DNA from: Pyrocephalus nanus
Lineage: Eukaryota; Chordata; Aves; Passeriformes; Tyrannidae
Reading direction: 5' to 3'
Length of the DNA: 64,000 nucleotides
Assembly (NCBI GenBank): GCA_038380795.1
Contig: CM076279.1
Location: 3,177,001-3,241,000 of the forward strand
Made by a program: the position numbers and the translations under genes
Notes under the pieces: model-generated
Told to the model about the DNA's origin: nothing
What the model saw: only the letters and a program-made list of their open reading frames with translations
Databases searched by the model: none
Shown: positions 1-11,120 of the stretch, piece by piece
How positions within the stretch are numbered: the first letter of the stretch is position 1
Layout of the letters: every line of letters starts with the position of its first letter

Positions 1-2150
1 TGAATACTTGCCACCTGACACAGGAGGACTGTGTCCTTTTCTCCTCCAGAAATCCCTTTGCTCCTGCATTTATCAGGTGCCCACCCGCCCCACGGAGCCT
101 CTGACGCCCCAGGGAAGGCAACTTCACCTCCACACTGGGACAGAAGCTCCCAGGTTGGGGACAGAGGCTCAGCCCAAGGGCAGAGGAGCCTTTTGGTTCT
201 CACCAAGGTGCTGATCACCAAATACCTGCCAGAAGCCCCAAAAAACACACAGAGCCTGTGCTGGGAGGAGGCAGCAGCAACGTCCTCACAATGGGGCTGC
301 ATCAGCTCATGTAGCCAACCCACAGAGCCCGTGGGGAGCAATAACCCACAAAACCCTTTTTTTCCCCATGGATTGTCAGCTCTAGGTCATTTCTGGGGGG
401 ATGGGGACAATGCCTGACCTCAGCTGCAGCAATGTGAGCTTTCAGTCCCCAGGGAAGCCACTGCTGCTCATGCTGGGGCTCATCAAAGCTCGTTCACACT
501 CCCAGCTCCACTCAAACAGGAGGGAAGGATGAATTTTTCCCTTCTGATTTCACTTAAGTTGTTTCCTGGAAATTAGGAAACTCAAAACAAAACCAAACCC
601 ATTGAACTTATCCAGATTGAAAGACCTAAATGAGAACAAAAAGCTTGATTCTTGCCAACACTGGAAGAGACACAAAGACCAACACCAGCAAAGAAATTAA
701 TGAGTTCCCAGCCCTGCAGTCCTTGTAGGTTGTAATTAGTCTAAAGCAGGATCATTAGCACTTGCTTCCTCAGCAACCAGAACCTCACTTTGTGCCCACA
801 TTTGCAATCACACATTGCCTTCCCTCTGCTCCAGCAGTGGAGTTTGGAGCATCAAGGAAGCGAAGTGGGGCTGCAGCTCCCGAGATTGACTGGTGTCTAG
901 TGAAATTTAACAAGAGCCTGCTTCAAAGGAAAAGGCATCACATCCTAAATGCCTTCCTTTGCTGGTTTAAAGGCCTGCTCCCTTTAGGCTTTTCCATTTC
1001 ATGAGAACTCTTGGTTCTGGTTTAAATGTAATCCTCTCATATCTCTGCCAGCCCCAGCGTGGATGTGCCTGTGGTCTCTGGTCCCTGCCTTGCTCCAGGT
1101 CCCCACTGCCCTCCCTGGGCCCTGTCCCCTTCCCATCCAATTTTGCACCACGTACCTTCACTCCTGCCCCTGCTTCCCACATTCCCATCAGGAATGGAGC
1201 ACCAGATGCCATCCCCGGTTCAGAATTGTCCCCTGCTCCCCAGGGGTGTCTGAGCCAGCCCTGTCACACAGCAAGCAGAGTAACATTAACCCCTTTAAGA
1301 TGTGTTTCAATTACAGTTATTTAGGATCTCATTTTTTATCTTTTTCTTCATTTTCTCTACTTTCCCATGCTCTCCTCACACCTCAACTCCTTGCTCCACA
1401 TTGTCCTCATCAATTTGAGCTGACACCTCTGCACCTTTATTTTGACATCAAACTGGGGTGTTAATAAAGCAGGACTGGAGTAGCTCTGACATTATCTTGA
1501 CACAATGATATTTGCAGCTTTCCACTGGCATTTTTTTTACCCATTCTTTTAACATTCAGCTACTGTCACCCTCCTCAGTTTGACATCACAATTGTAATGT
1601 CACCTCCACAGTGGCCTCTGCATTGGCATTATCATCAAATTAGCTCTCACAATCAGTTGGAGTGCCAAAAGGAAGGAGAGAAGCCAATCCCAGGAATCTG
1701 GGCTAAGGGAAGTCACTTCTGGAAGAAGGAAAGGGTGTGTTGGGTGGCTGCTGGAGTTACAGTAAGTTTTGCATTAGAAAAAATAGGAAAAAATAGGAAA
1801 GGAAAAAAAAGACACCCCCTCCCCCCAAAAAAACAAAAACAAAAACAAAAACAAAAACCCCAAAACAAAAAAACCTTAAACAACGACCAGAAAAAAAATG
1901 CCCCCAACTACTCAGAATAGTTCAGGTTAATAAAAAGTAATATAACAAAGCAGAACAAAACAAAAAATTATAATAAAAATCAACAAACAAGTTGCCTTTT
2001 TTTGCCATTTTCTGCCACAGTCCTGGGCTCTGGAGGGACATCCAGCTCCGAGCTCCGTGCAGAGCCCACCGTGAGCCGCAGGCGTGGGCGTGCAGCACGA
2101 GGGCTCCGGGGCCATTAAACTGTTTGGGATCAGCCTGAGCTCAGGCCCAG
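1..2150. other. 5' flank of CACNG1, no gene seen
   Basis: No coding exon could be supported here on either strand. The reading frames present are short, lack splice context and match no family I know. The only clear structure is A-rich low-complexity sequence around 1780-1990. In human the next gene upstream is another CACNG paralogue, but no exon of one is visible here. Confidence 0.6.
1827..1880 (+). repeat. A-rich (CAAAAA)n simple repeat
   Basis: Four tandem CAAAAA units run from 1834 to 1857 and continue as less regular C-interrupted A runs. The stretch lies in the flank upstream of the CACNG1 promoter. It may be a decayed poly(A) tail or simple slippage. Confidence 0.85.
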
Positions 2151-2504
2151 CACTATTATAAACACAGATGTTTTTATAACCTCGCTGAGAAGTTAATGGT
2201 CCTATTAATGCCTATTTCTGGGCATGCTGCAAGCCAAGACATCGCAGGCCCCGAGCGGCGGCTGCGGTGGCCGCGCCGAGCGCGCCCGGCCGTGGGAATC
2301 CAAAACAAGGCGGGTGGGACGGGGCGGCCGAAAGCTGAGCTGTTCGTGAGCAGCCTCCCGGGCACCGGCTGACACAGCCCAGCAGCTGCCTGCGGCCACT
2401 CTCCCTGGAGCTGACATTTCCAAACACGCTCAGATGCGCCAGGATTTCGGGAGCCCTCGCGAAGCGCCCGCCGCGCTCGGCCGGGAGCGCCGCTCCGGAG
2501 CGGG
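2151..2504 (+). promoter_or_regulatory. Putative CACNG1 core promoter and 5'UTR
   Basis: A TATAAA hexamer sits at 2157-2162, inside a CTA-(A/T)4-like stretch (2153-2162) one base off the MEF2 consensus. A CAGCTG E-box, the type bound by myogenic bHLH factors, is at 2383-2388. A start about 30 bases after the TATA would give a 5'UTR of about 310 nt before the ATG at 2505. CACNG1 is known to be expressed in skeletal muscle, so MEF2 and E-box elements fit. That they work here is inference. Confidence 0.4.
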
Positions 2505-2760
2505 ATGGACGACAGCAAACCCCTGAAGGTGCGGCTGACGTTCTCCGTCATCCTGGTGGGCATCTCGCTGCTCTTCGCGGCGGTGGTGACGGACCACTGG
2601 GCCGTGCTCAGCCCCAAGGTGGAGGAGTTCAACGCCACCTGCGAGGCCGCTCATTTCGGGCTATGGCGGCTCTGCACCAAGAGGATTTACGTGCGGGAGC
2701 AAGGCCCCAAGGAGAAGGTCTGCGGGCCCATCAGCTTGCCAGGAGGTACGTGACCACCCG
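2240..2760. promoter_or_regulatory. CpG-rich island over CACNG1 exon 1
   Basis: This stretch is clearly richer in G+C and in CG dinucleotides (for example around 2255-2290 and 2455-2500) than the AT-rich surroundings. It spans the inferred 5'UTR, exon 1 and the first donor site, as a promoter-associated CpG island would. Confidence 0.6.
2505..2745 (+). CDS. CACNG1: CACNG1 exon 1 (N terminus, TM1, first part of loop 1)
   Basis: Encodes residues 1-80 plus the first base of codon 81. The start ATG is chosen because the protein begins directly with the short cytosolic KxLKVR-like stretch before TM1, as in the family. It contains TVVTDHW-like VVTDHWAV after TM1, the sequon NAT at 43-45, C46, and GLWRLC at 52-57. 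The donor is GGAG|gtacgt. Confidence 0.96.
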
Positions 2761-5700
2761 CCCCTGCTCTGGAGAAAGCACCAGGCACTCAGGCCAGGCT
2801 TTGCGTAGGACGTGGCAGAAGGAAAACAAGCTCTGTGTCCCTTGGCACTCAGTTCAGGATGGGGTTCGGCTCTTAGTTTGGGATGGGGCTGCACGGGGCT
2901 GTTTGGGTGCTGCTCTGCAAGCACACCCCATTGCCATCCCTCCTGCTGCGAGCGTGTGCTGGGTTGCCTTGCACGTCTGTTTGTGACCATATTTGAGTCT
3001 CCTGACAGCGGCGGGGAGAAGGGGAGGAGGATCAGGCACGGTGGAAATCACAAAGGGAAATGGGGATGGAGGGAATTTTGTTGAACCCCAGCCAAGGGCC
3101 CTGCAGCACTCAGGCCCGCTGACAGCAGCGGGCAAGAGGGAGGATTTATGTGCCCACCAAACACAGCTGGATCTGTAGGATTTCCAGATCCACACAACCA
3201 TGGAGGATCTGCCTGTTCAGGGAGGGCACTGAGTTATCTCTGAGCTATTCCAACAACAGCCGTTCCTCAGGGCAGGGGGGAACAGGGACCTGCAGCGTGG
3301 TTTGCCAACTTCCAGAAAGAAAAGTCATAAACCGAGTTTGAATCAATTTCTCAAGGACTTACGGAGCCTCCTCAGCTCTCACTGGAGGCACCTGCTCCCA
3401 CACACGTCTCCACCACGGGCACCTCCAGCCCAATCGATGGGGAGGGCAGCGGGCACGGCGGCTTTCCGGGAAGGCTGTTCCATTCCCATGGTTAAAGGAG
3501 CTCATTATGTTTTTGCTGATTGCCAAGTCAGCAACATCCGCGCCGTTTGCACTAATACCCTCCCTCTGTGACTGAGCCACGCTGCTCTTTCAGAAGGCTT
3601 AGAGGGGACTGGATGCTTTCCAGAACAGAAATATAACAGGATTGACTCGCTGCTTGAAATGAAATATATGTTAACACGTATTTGAAAATTTCCTGTGAAA
3701 AATCTTCCTGCCTGGGCTGACTGTATATTCCCCGTATCACTGCAATTCTTTATCTCTCCTGGTCCAAATTACGTGTTGTGAAGAGGGGAGCTCGGCCTCA
3801 GCTGTGTGGATCTGCCTCTAACCAAACTTGGGAGTGTGTCATCCATATGCTTAATGTCTCTCACGAAGGTACTTACGTGTGCCTAAGAAACGCATCCCTC
3901 GCTGCGCGCCTCCCCTCGCGCACGGAGAACTCCCACGGAAGGAAAAAACCAACAGAGATCGGTGGATAAACAGCAAAATTGCACAACTGTGGGGTAAATA
4001 TAAAGCTCATAAATATCCAGCTGTCTGCACAAAGCAGATTCGCAGGCAGGGCGCAGGAAAGCAGCCGCTATCTTTGACAGACATCAGCATGTGCTCGCAC
4101 AGACGTTGAATCCCATCCCAGCGCCGCATTCCGCCAGGCACGGAATAACTGGGAACGGTGGAGGGGCTGAGCTGCCCACCCCACACCAGAGCTGGCTCTC
4201 CAGCTTCTAAAGACATTGGGGAATTCGGGGGGTGTTCTGCGCCACAGTCACGTTCCGGAGGGTGAAATTCACGCCTCAATTACCCCATAAATATCTTTCT
4301 CCCCGTTTTCCTCGGGCGAGGGGCAGAGCAGGGGAGGGGCGGCTCGGGCTGCTGAGCGGTGCCGAGGCCACACGGCCCGTGCTAGATTGATTTCACACTT
4401 CTGGGAAGGGATGTCAGCAGGGAAACACCAGGGCTGGGGAACCTGCAGCAGGGGAGAAAATGTGAATGAACAAACGCGCGGCGCAAGAGCAGATGCGGGC
4501 ACTGCTTTTCCTGAAAATCATGAGACATAACCAGACATTACTGCCAGGACTGGGAAAGAAGCATCAGAATTTATCACTGAATTAATAACCATTTACCAGT
4601 CGCTCCCTGTGGAGGAAATGGATGGCATGATTAACGTTATTTATTAGGCTTTGAGCTCAGCACAGCGCAGAGTGGGGAGGATCACTTGGCTCGCAGTCCA
4701 CAAAGCCGGGCTGTGATTTAGGCAGAGCTTTAAAATTTTACAGCGCCTTTCCGAGGGTGTTGACAAATTGGAAAGGGTTCGGCATCCTGCCGTAACAAAT
4801 AAAAAGATCAGGCTGTTAAAACCAGGCAAATTCAGATTAATAGTGAGGCATTTCTAACTGAGGTCGGCGGGCACGGGGGCATTTTATTACCAGCTGTAAA
4901 CGGAGCTCAGTGTCACTGCCCATAACTCCAGGTCTGTGCTGTCCTGCAAAGTGGGCTCCTGTGCTCTGGGCAGCAGCAGGGGCTGCTCAACAGCTTAAAC
5001 AAGTCCTTGTAAATACAGGATCCTGAGTGCAGGCAAAGTGCTCAGCAAATGGGTTCTCAGCAGGGCTGTCTCGTTCCCCGTGTCCGTACAGGAGGCTCAC
5101 TCTGCAAGACAGGTGTGAAATTAAACTACTTGGAAATACCATCTCCAAAACTCTGTGTCAAAGGCCTTGCTGGCCAGGTCAGAGCCCAAGGCCTGACCTC
5201 TCCACCGCTCTAACACCTCCTCTGATCGCTGCAGCAGGTCCTGTCTCCCAAACTTAAAACAAGTGGAAACCTCACACTAAAATCCAGGACTTTCTAACCA
5301 CCCATCCTGCCACAATCCCCCACATGCTGTGTCCAATTTAGGTACAAGAGCAAAGGGGGCTCCAGCCCCCTCCCAGCCCTCCATAGAGCTAAACCCCTTC
5401 TGTGATGACCCCTTTTATCATATCCTGGCAGAGCTTTGCTACAAGCCCCAAGAAGATGCAGCTTCATTTTCTGCAGACAAGTCCATCTCCAAACGATGGT
5501 TTATGAGGATGGAGGGTGGACTGGGCTGGTTTGGTTCACCTGCAATGGACACAGGGCTGTGCTGTGCTCCTCACCACACCATGTCTGGATGGCTTCACCC
5601 TGGGCTTTGTCCTGCCTGGGGGGCTCCTCAGAGTTCAAGCTTCTCAGGGGATTAATTAAAAGCCAAACCAAACAATGCCAAAATAAAGTACCCCAGTTTC

Positions 5701-8700
5701 ATCCCATCTCCTTTCCATTTAGCACAAGATCCAAATGCTCCCCAGACTGGGATCACCAGATACAATGCTCAGACTTGGCCACCACTGAGGCACCGGCAGA
5801 GGCACAAAAACCACTGCTTTGGGGCTCAAAATCTGCCATTTCAGTCACAGAGGGCCGAGTTCAAATATATTTCCTCCAGTTGTTTGCAAGGATAATAAAG
5901 AACAGGTCAGGAGATGCCAGAGCTAAACATTAACCTCGCCAGCAAGGAGGATCTGCAGATGAAATAGAAGTCAGCTTACAAAATTAAGTAGATAAGAGTG
6001 TCTCGAAGGAATCTTCCACTAACAGGCCCAAAAACACTGCTTTGCAATTGCCATTCTCCTGGGAGAGGGAAAATGAATCCTTGAGTCAGTAACTGCAGCA
6101 TCTGCCATTTACATGGCAGAAAAAACCCCCACAAGAACCAACAGGTAAAATACTGGGATCTTCTGCCAGGGAAATTCACGCTGTAAATGGACACAGGCAG
6201 AAACCCACAGCACTCCCTGGGGGGTCCAGCACCCAACTTGGCTCAGGCTTCCCCCCACAACCTGTGCTGGAGGAGAGGACCACAACATCCTCCCAGATTC
6301 TCTCCTGGTGGCTGGTGCTCACTCCTGATAGTCGTTAATTAATGGATGAGATGCTGGCATTAACCAAGGCCCCTTGCTTCTCTGGTTTCATTGCAGCCTT
6401 GCCACTGTTTCCTGGGGTGATGGGAGCCCACCCTGGGGTGCCAGGGGGGGTGCTGGGTGGGTGCTGAGCGTGTCCCCTCCAGCAGAGCGGTGCAGTCAGA
6501 GCGTCCCCACGGTTGTGCCCTCCCAGCCAAATTCCTGGCGAGCAACTGCTCTCCCAGCTCCACACCCCTCCAACCCTTCAATTAAACCAGCTATAAATAG
6601 CCAGAACACCCTCCACCCCAACCCTGCTGCTGCCAGAGCTCCGAGTCAGCAGGTCCTCAGCAGACCCTTCCCATCCCGCTGATGCTGGAGGTCCCCTGTG
6701 TATCCCCTGGCAGCAGTGCTGGGGAGGAACAGGCATTGTGGCCATGGAGAGAACCTCCCTCCTGCCATTTCCCCCTGCCCCACAGTCTTCAGACAGTCTG
6801 TTATCTTATCAAACTCAATTGACTGCCCTGATGGGATCAAACTTCAGTGAAGCCCCAGCTGAACGAGAGCCTCTTTGCACTTGGTTCATGCAGCTTTCCT
6901 TTCCCTGGACAACTGTTTGGGCTTCAGGTAGCTGTGGTCTTTTTTTACAGACAGCCAAAAAAAAAAAAAAAAAAAAAAAGAAGCCCTCAGGATCCCTATT
7001 TTAGTAAAACACCACGTGCTTTGCTGCATTGCAGCAGCTTCATCTCCGGGACCCCGACATGGGGGTGACATCCCACCCCACGCAGCAACATCCCCCCACT
7101 ACCCCACAAGGGTCTGTGAGGGAGAAGGTGTGTGAGGACACTTCATCCTCTCTTTTTGGACTCCAGGCTCACCACAGGAGGGTGATGCCACTGTGGATGG
7201 GTTGGCAGAAGGGAGGGGAGAACGAGAAAAATTATCTGTAATTCATATTTTAAACAGATGAGCAATCAGTGTGCAAAGGCCACAAAAAGGTATCAGAGGG
7301 GTTTTAGCCTGGCCTGTGCTGGAATTGGTGTCCTGGCATGCCCGTGTCCTCAGCTGCTCCCAAGGAAATCAGATCCAACTCCAGCTTCTCAGCATCACCA
7401 GGGGTAGCAAGGCTCAAAAACATTGCAAGTTTGATACATCAATAAAAAACTAATTCAGTTTTACTACATTTTATCAGAGGTTTCCAAGTGCACAAAATTG
7501 AGTTTCCTTTTCTCTTTCAGACCACAACTGCTCCTACTTCAAGCACTTCACCCCAGGAGAGACCTCAGAGATATTTGAAGTAACCACTCAGAAAGGTAAG
7601 AGCCATCCCAAAAAAGTATTTTCCAAGTGTTGTATGAAGTGGAGGGCATAGAAGATCAAAGGTAAAGGGGTCCCCAAAATGAGGGTTCAGCCCTGGTTTC
7701 ACTGAAAGCAGCAGAGGAATTTCTCTCAGACACCATCAGCAGGGAAATGTGGAAAATGCCCTGCACAAGGTCAAATCCCAGCTATCCAGAAAGAATTATT
7801 TTTATATACGATCACACCCCTAAACATGATTTTACATAAGTTGTCCCACAAATATATAACAATGTCAACACACAGGAAAACTGCAAAGAGCCTTTTCAGC
7901 ACAAAAAATGACTTTACAACATTGGCACTACCCGTGACACTCAGCCTTTGCCATGGAAGGGGAAGATATTAATAAACCCCAAATGAATAAATCATACCCC
8001 AAGCAGAGCCTTGACCCCGAAAAGAAGTGCAGAGGCTCTCTGAAGACCATTAGGAATTTTATGCTTCCCATTGATTTTATATGAAAGTCATGCAAAAAAA
8101 TGGAGCGATCGATGGCGAGAAGGAACAGGGATCCTCTGCAAAGACGTGCTCAGTGTTCACAGAAAAACAGTCTTTCACAGACAGATTTCACATTTTTAGT
8201 AAGTCCCTCATAAAGCCAAATATTTTGAGGGCCCCCCTAACTTCCTCACCCTCTCATTGGGGACAAACCCCTTTCTAGTTTGCCACACAACACATATACT
8301 GTGGAAAATACAAGCTGGTGGTTACACTACAGGTATTAAACAATCTGCTTGGCTGCCAGTGGAAAAAGTAATGGTGTGAAAATCCTGGAAAAGGGGTTTT
8401 CTAAAACAGCAGCTTCCTAAGACAGGAAAGACTGGGAATTTTAAGTGGACAGATGAGCATATATCAGAGCCACCTGCTTTTGCTCACCTGATCTTATAAA
8501 ATGCACCCAATGCCTTCACAGCATTGCAGAAAAAAAAAATCAGGAAGAACTTCTTTTCTTTGGGGCACAGGGAAAAACTTAAGATTTTACACTGAAATAA
8601 AGTCTTTCAGGCAGTTCCAGCACAGAGTAAAGAGAAACATTAAGGAAATGATAATAAAAGGGTGTATGAAAAACAGTGAGAACAAAGAGTGATTTGCTGT

Positions 8701-10364
8701 TCCCCTTCCCAGAAACAGCTCGTTATGATGGGAGCTAATTAGGAACAGGCAGAGAAGCTCTTCATGATTTTGCCTGGGAGATATTTTTTTTAAATGCCTT
8801 GAAAGGCAAATATCATCAGGCACTGTGATGTTCACGCATGGCTACCTGTGTTAAACATTAAACTAATCTGAAAATGAACACAATATGCAAATGAAGGCCC
8901 TAATTCTTCGATTAGCAATTCTCCCCCTCCATTTGGGCACTGAAGGTTTCTGGGGCTGGGGGAAGTGTCCAGAGCAAAAACCAGGACTTTTTGGGAGGGT
9001 TTAATCCCATGCCCTGAAGAAGAAGGGTCCATCGACCCCACCCAGGTGGGCTGATGAGCAAAAGTGCCCTGTGCTCTCTCAGCAAGTGTTCAGGAAGTGT
9101 TTCCCCCTCCTGCTCTGATTTTATACCCTTCTCATTCAAAAGACACACAGCCAGTACTTGCCCCTGTTGTTACATGAGGGGAATAACCCACCAGAGCCAC
9201 CTCACCCCTTCACAGTGCTCTGAGCGACCCACCACAATGTCACCACAGCTGATGGCTCAGAATGTGCACACTGTGTCATTTTTGGTGTTTTTTTTTTTTT
9301 TCCTCCCTCTGGCAGAATACAGCATTTCAGCTGCAGCCATCGCCATCTTCAGCGTTGGCTTTGCGATCATCGGGACAATCTGCGTCCTCTTATCCTTCAG
9401 GAAGAAGAGGGACTATCTGCTGAAACCAGCATCCATGTTCTACACCTTCGCAGGTACTCACAGTCTTGGGTCATGGGACAACACAGGGAAACCTAGTATG
9501 GATCATGGGAGGATGGAAACACTCCTAAAAACGCCCTGAAAATGGCATTTCCTTCCCAGTCCCCGTGTGGTATGAGAATGTCCTGCTCAGTGCATTGCCC
9601 ACCACCTCGTCTGTATTTTCTCCAACTCCCTTTAAAAAGGGTATTTCTGCCATAATCGCTGCCAACCCCAGTCTGAACCAGGGATATAAAATATTCCATC
9701 TCATTTATTAAGCCTCAAACCAAAGAAATGGCTGATCCAGGCCCAAAACACACAGCTGGGCCCTGAGCACATGAAGATTGCGTTTTCACACGAGCCAGGA
9801 ATACCTTGACTTGTCCCAACGAGGCAAAGACAGAGGTGCAAATTGTCACCTCAGGAAAAATCATACTCAACCTCTGGAAAAGCTCCCCAGGGAATGCAGT
9901 TATTCCTCCCCCACTTTGAGTTCCCCATCCCAGATCACACTCAAGAAGTCACCAGCTGACCTGGCTCACAGCAGAGCTCTCAGCAGTTCCGAGCGCTGGT
10001 TCCTTCCAACACTGGAGTCAGTGACTCACCTGTGACTGTCCCTGCAGTGCCTGCATGGAAACGACACACGAGGTGGTAAATTAAGGATGAAAAACTGACA
10101 GCTGGTTACTCAGCCCACCGCTCCTCTCTCCCTTCAGGTCTCTGCATCATCATCTCGGTGGAAGTGATGAGGCAGTCGGTGAAGAGGATGATCGACAGCG
10201 AGGACACGGTGTGGATCGAGTACAGCTACTCCTGGTCCTTCGCCTGCGCCTGCGCCGCCTTCGTCCTGCTCTTCGTCTGCGGCATCGCCCTCCTCCTCAT
10301 CGCCCTGCCCCGCTTCCCCCAGAACCCCTGGGAGACCTGCATGGATGCAGAGCCGGAGCACTGA
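2505..10364 (+). CDS. CACNG1: CACNG1: voltage-gated Ca2+ channel gamma-1 subunit, 4 exons
   Basis: The coding sequence joins 2505-2745, 7521-7595, 9316-9453 and 10138-10364: 681 nt, 226 residues plus stop, close to the 222-residue human protein. It encodes a four-pass membrane protein of the claudin/PMP22 superfamily. TM1 is at about 10-29, TM2 110-133, TM3 144-161 and TM4 184-208, with both termini cytosolic. The first extracellular loop holds W32, the GLWxxC signature (52-57) and N-glycosylation sequons at N43 (NAT) and N83 (NCS). Gamma-1 is an accessory subunit of the skeletal-muscle L-type channel (CaV1.1) and moderates its inactivation. The C terminus (CMDAEPEH) matches gamma-1 and lacks the PDZ ligand of the TARP paralogues. 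The neighbouring HELZ gene supports gamma-1 over gamma-6. No frameshift or odd splice site was seen. Confidence 0.97.
6435..6461 (+). other. Potential G-quadruplex motif
   Basis: Four G runs (4, 7, 3 and 3 bases) are separated by loops of 5, 4 and 1 bases, satisfying the usual G3+N1-7 pattern on the + (CACNG1 sense) strand. It lies about 1.06 kb upstream of exon 2. Confidence 0.6.
6957..6979 (+). repeat. Poly(A) run of 23
   Basis: An uninterrupted run of 23 A in CACNG1 intron 1, preceded by about 100 unrelated bases and flanked by short GAAGCCC repeats at 6849 and 6980. It could be a retroposon tail or a plain slippage tract. Confidence 0.9.
7521..7595 (+). CDS. CACNG1: CACNG1 exon 2 (loop 1, second part)
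   Basis: A 75-nt exon covering codons 81-105 and the first base of 106, between a tctctttcag acceptor and a gtaag donor. It encodes the second half of the first extracellular loop, with the sequon N83-C84-S85 and the conserved YFKHF and EIFEVTTQK stretches. Because 75 is divisible by three, skipping it would stay in frame but remove a sequon and a loop cysteine. Confidence 0.95.
7596..9315 (+). other. CACNG1 intron 2
   Basis: A 1.7-kb GT-AG intron ending in a T14-type polypyrimidine tract (about 9288-9310). It contains a perfect octamer (ATGCAAAT) at 8885-8892 among several TAAT cores. No coding sequence is supported. Confidence 0.85.
9316..9453 (+). CDS. CACNG1: CACNG1 exon 3 (TM2, start of TM3)
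   Basis: A 138-nt exon covering codon 106 (split) to 151 and the first base of 152. It encodes EYSISAAAIAIFS, the TM2 helix (about 110-133), the basic cytosolic turn RKKRDYLLKP and the opening of TM3 (ASMFYTFA). The acceptor is ctggcag and the donor gtactc. The length is again divisible by three. Confidence 0.96.
9454..10137 (+). other. CACNG1 intron 3
   Basis: A 684-bp intron, gtactc...ccttcag. Nothing notable was seen inside it. Confidence 0.85.
10138..10364 (+). CDS. CACNG1: CACNG1 exon 4 (TM3, loop 2, TM4, C terminus)
   Basis: Encodes residues 152-226 and the TGA stop. TM3 continues into SVEVMRQSVKRMID, then the short second extracellular loop (SEDTVWIEY), TM4 (about 184-208, cysteine- and alanine-rich start) and a 17-residue cytosolic tail ending EPEH. 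The exon is far more GC- and CpG-rich than its intronic flanks. Confidence 0.97.
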
Positions 10365-11120
10365 TGCTCCCAGCACGGGAAAGAGTCCAGAGAGGGTCCT
10401 GAAAAGATTTGTATTTTTTAAAATGCCTGGGTCTCACTCTACAGTGTGCTCTCCATAAGTGAGTCATTACTGAACCAAGGCATGTTCAATTGTAATTATT
10501 GCTTTCCTTTTCTTTTCCTCTCTTTTTATCCTTTTTTCCCTTCCTCTTTTTCTTTTTTTTTCTCTCTCTTTTTTTTGCACCCAGCACCATCCTGGCTGTG
10601 GGTGAATGGCACTGCTCTGTGCCAGCTTGGGGTGCTCTGTGCTGATGTAGCTGAGACAGCTCAGGCCACAGAGAGCACAGCTTTGCCAGGGAGAAGATGT
10701 TTGGTGTGGTTGGGTGCAGATTTGTGAGGGATATCAGGCTTTTGTACATTAATTACTTGGTCAGAGAGACACAGTGAGAAGCTCTGGCTCCATGAGGAGT
10801 CCACGTTCCCATTTGTGCTCCTCTCCTTCCCTAAGAAGGGTTGGTTCATCATTCTGGAATAAGCTGGGGATCCTTATGCTCTTCTATTAAACTGTTAAAA
10901 TTTGAAATGAAATCAAAACAGAACTTTTGAGTAGCATTAGGATAAAAACTTCCCCTCCAAATTCACACCCTGCACTTCCATTCTTTTGAATCAAGCGTAA
11001 AACCCCCACAAGATAAAAGAGTTTTTTGTTCTGCTTAAACTTCAGCGGCAAAGCCAAGAAGTATTAAACACTAAGAGTGATATTTTCCTTTAATAAAAAG
11101 CATAATCTTCCAGTAGCATG
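10365..11120 (+). other. CACNG1 3'UTR (end uncertain)
   Basis: Non-coding sequence after the CACNG1 stop. It includes a T/C-rich stretch at about 10500-10575 and two candidate polyadenylation hexamers, ATTAAA at 10886-10891 and AATAAA at 11092-11097. The true cleavage site cannot be set from sequence alone. Confidence 0.5.
11092..11097 (+). terminator. Candidate CACNG1 polyadenylation signal AATAAA
   Basis: First canonical AATAAA after the CACNG1 stop, about 730 nt downstream. The weaker ATTAAA at 10886-10891 (about 520 nt downstream) is an alternative. No strong GU-rich element fixes the choice. Confidence 0.4.

Larger units (their letters stand above)
2746..7520 (+). other. CACNG1 intron 1
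   Basis: A 4.8-kb GT-AG intron with no supported exon inside. It holds a G-quadruplex-type G-run cluster at 6435-6461 and a 23-base poly(A) run at 6957-6979. The rest shows nothing I can name. Confidence 0.85.

Noticed and set aside
5329..5933. Two overlapping + strand frames of 108 and 165 residues in CACNG1 intron 1
   Set aside because: No recognised motif, and they overlap in different frames. Consistent with chance.
9054..9539. 161-residue + strand frame spanning CACNG1 exon 3
   Set aside because: Only the middle is real (9316-9453). The ends are intron read-through on both sides.
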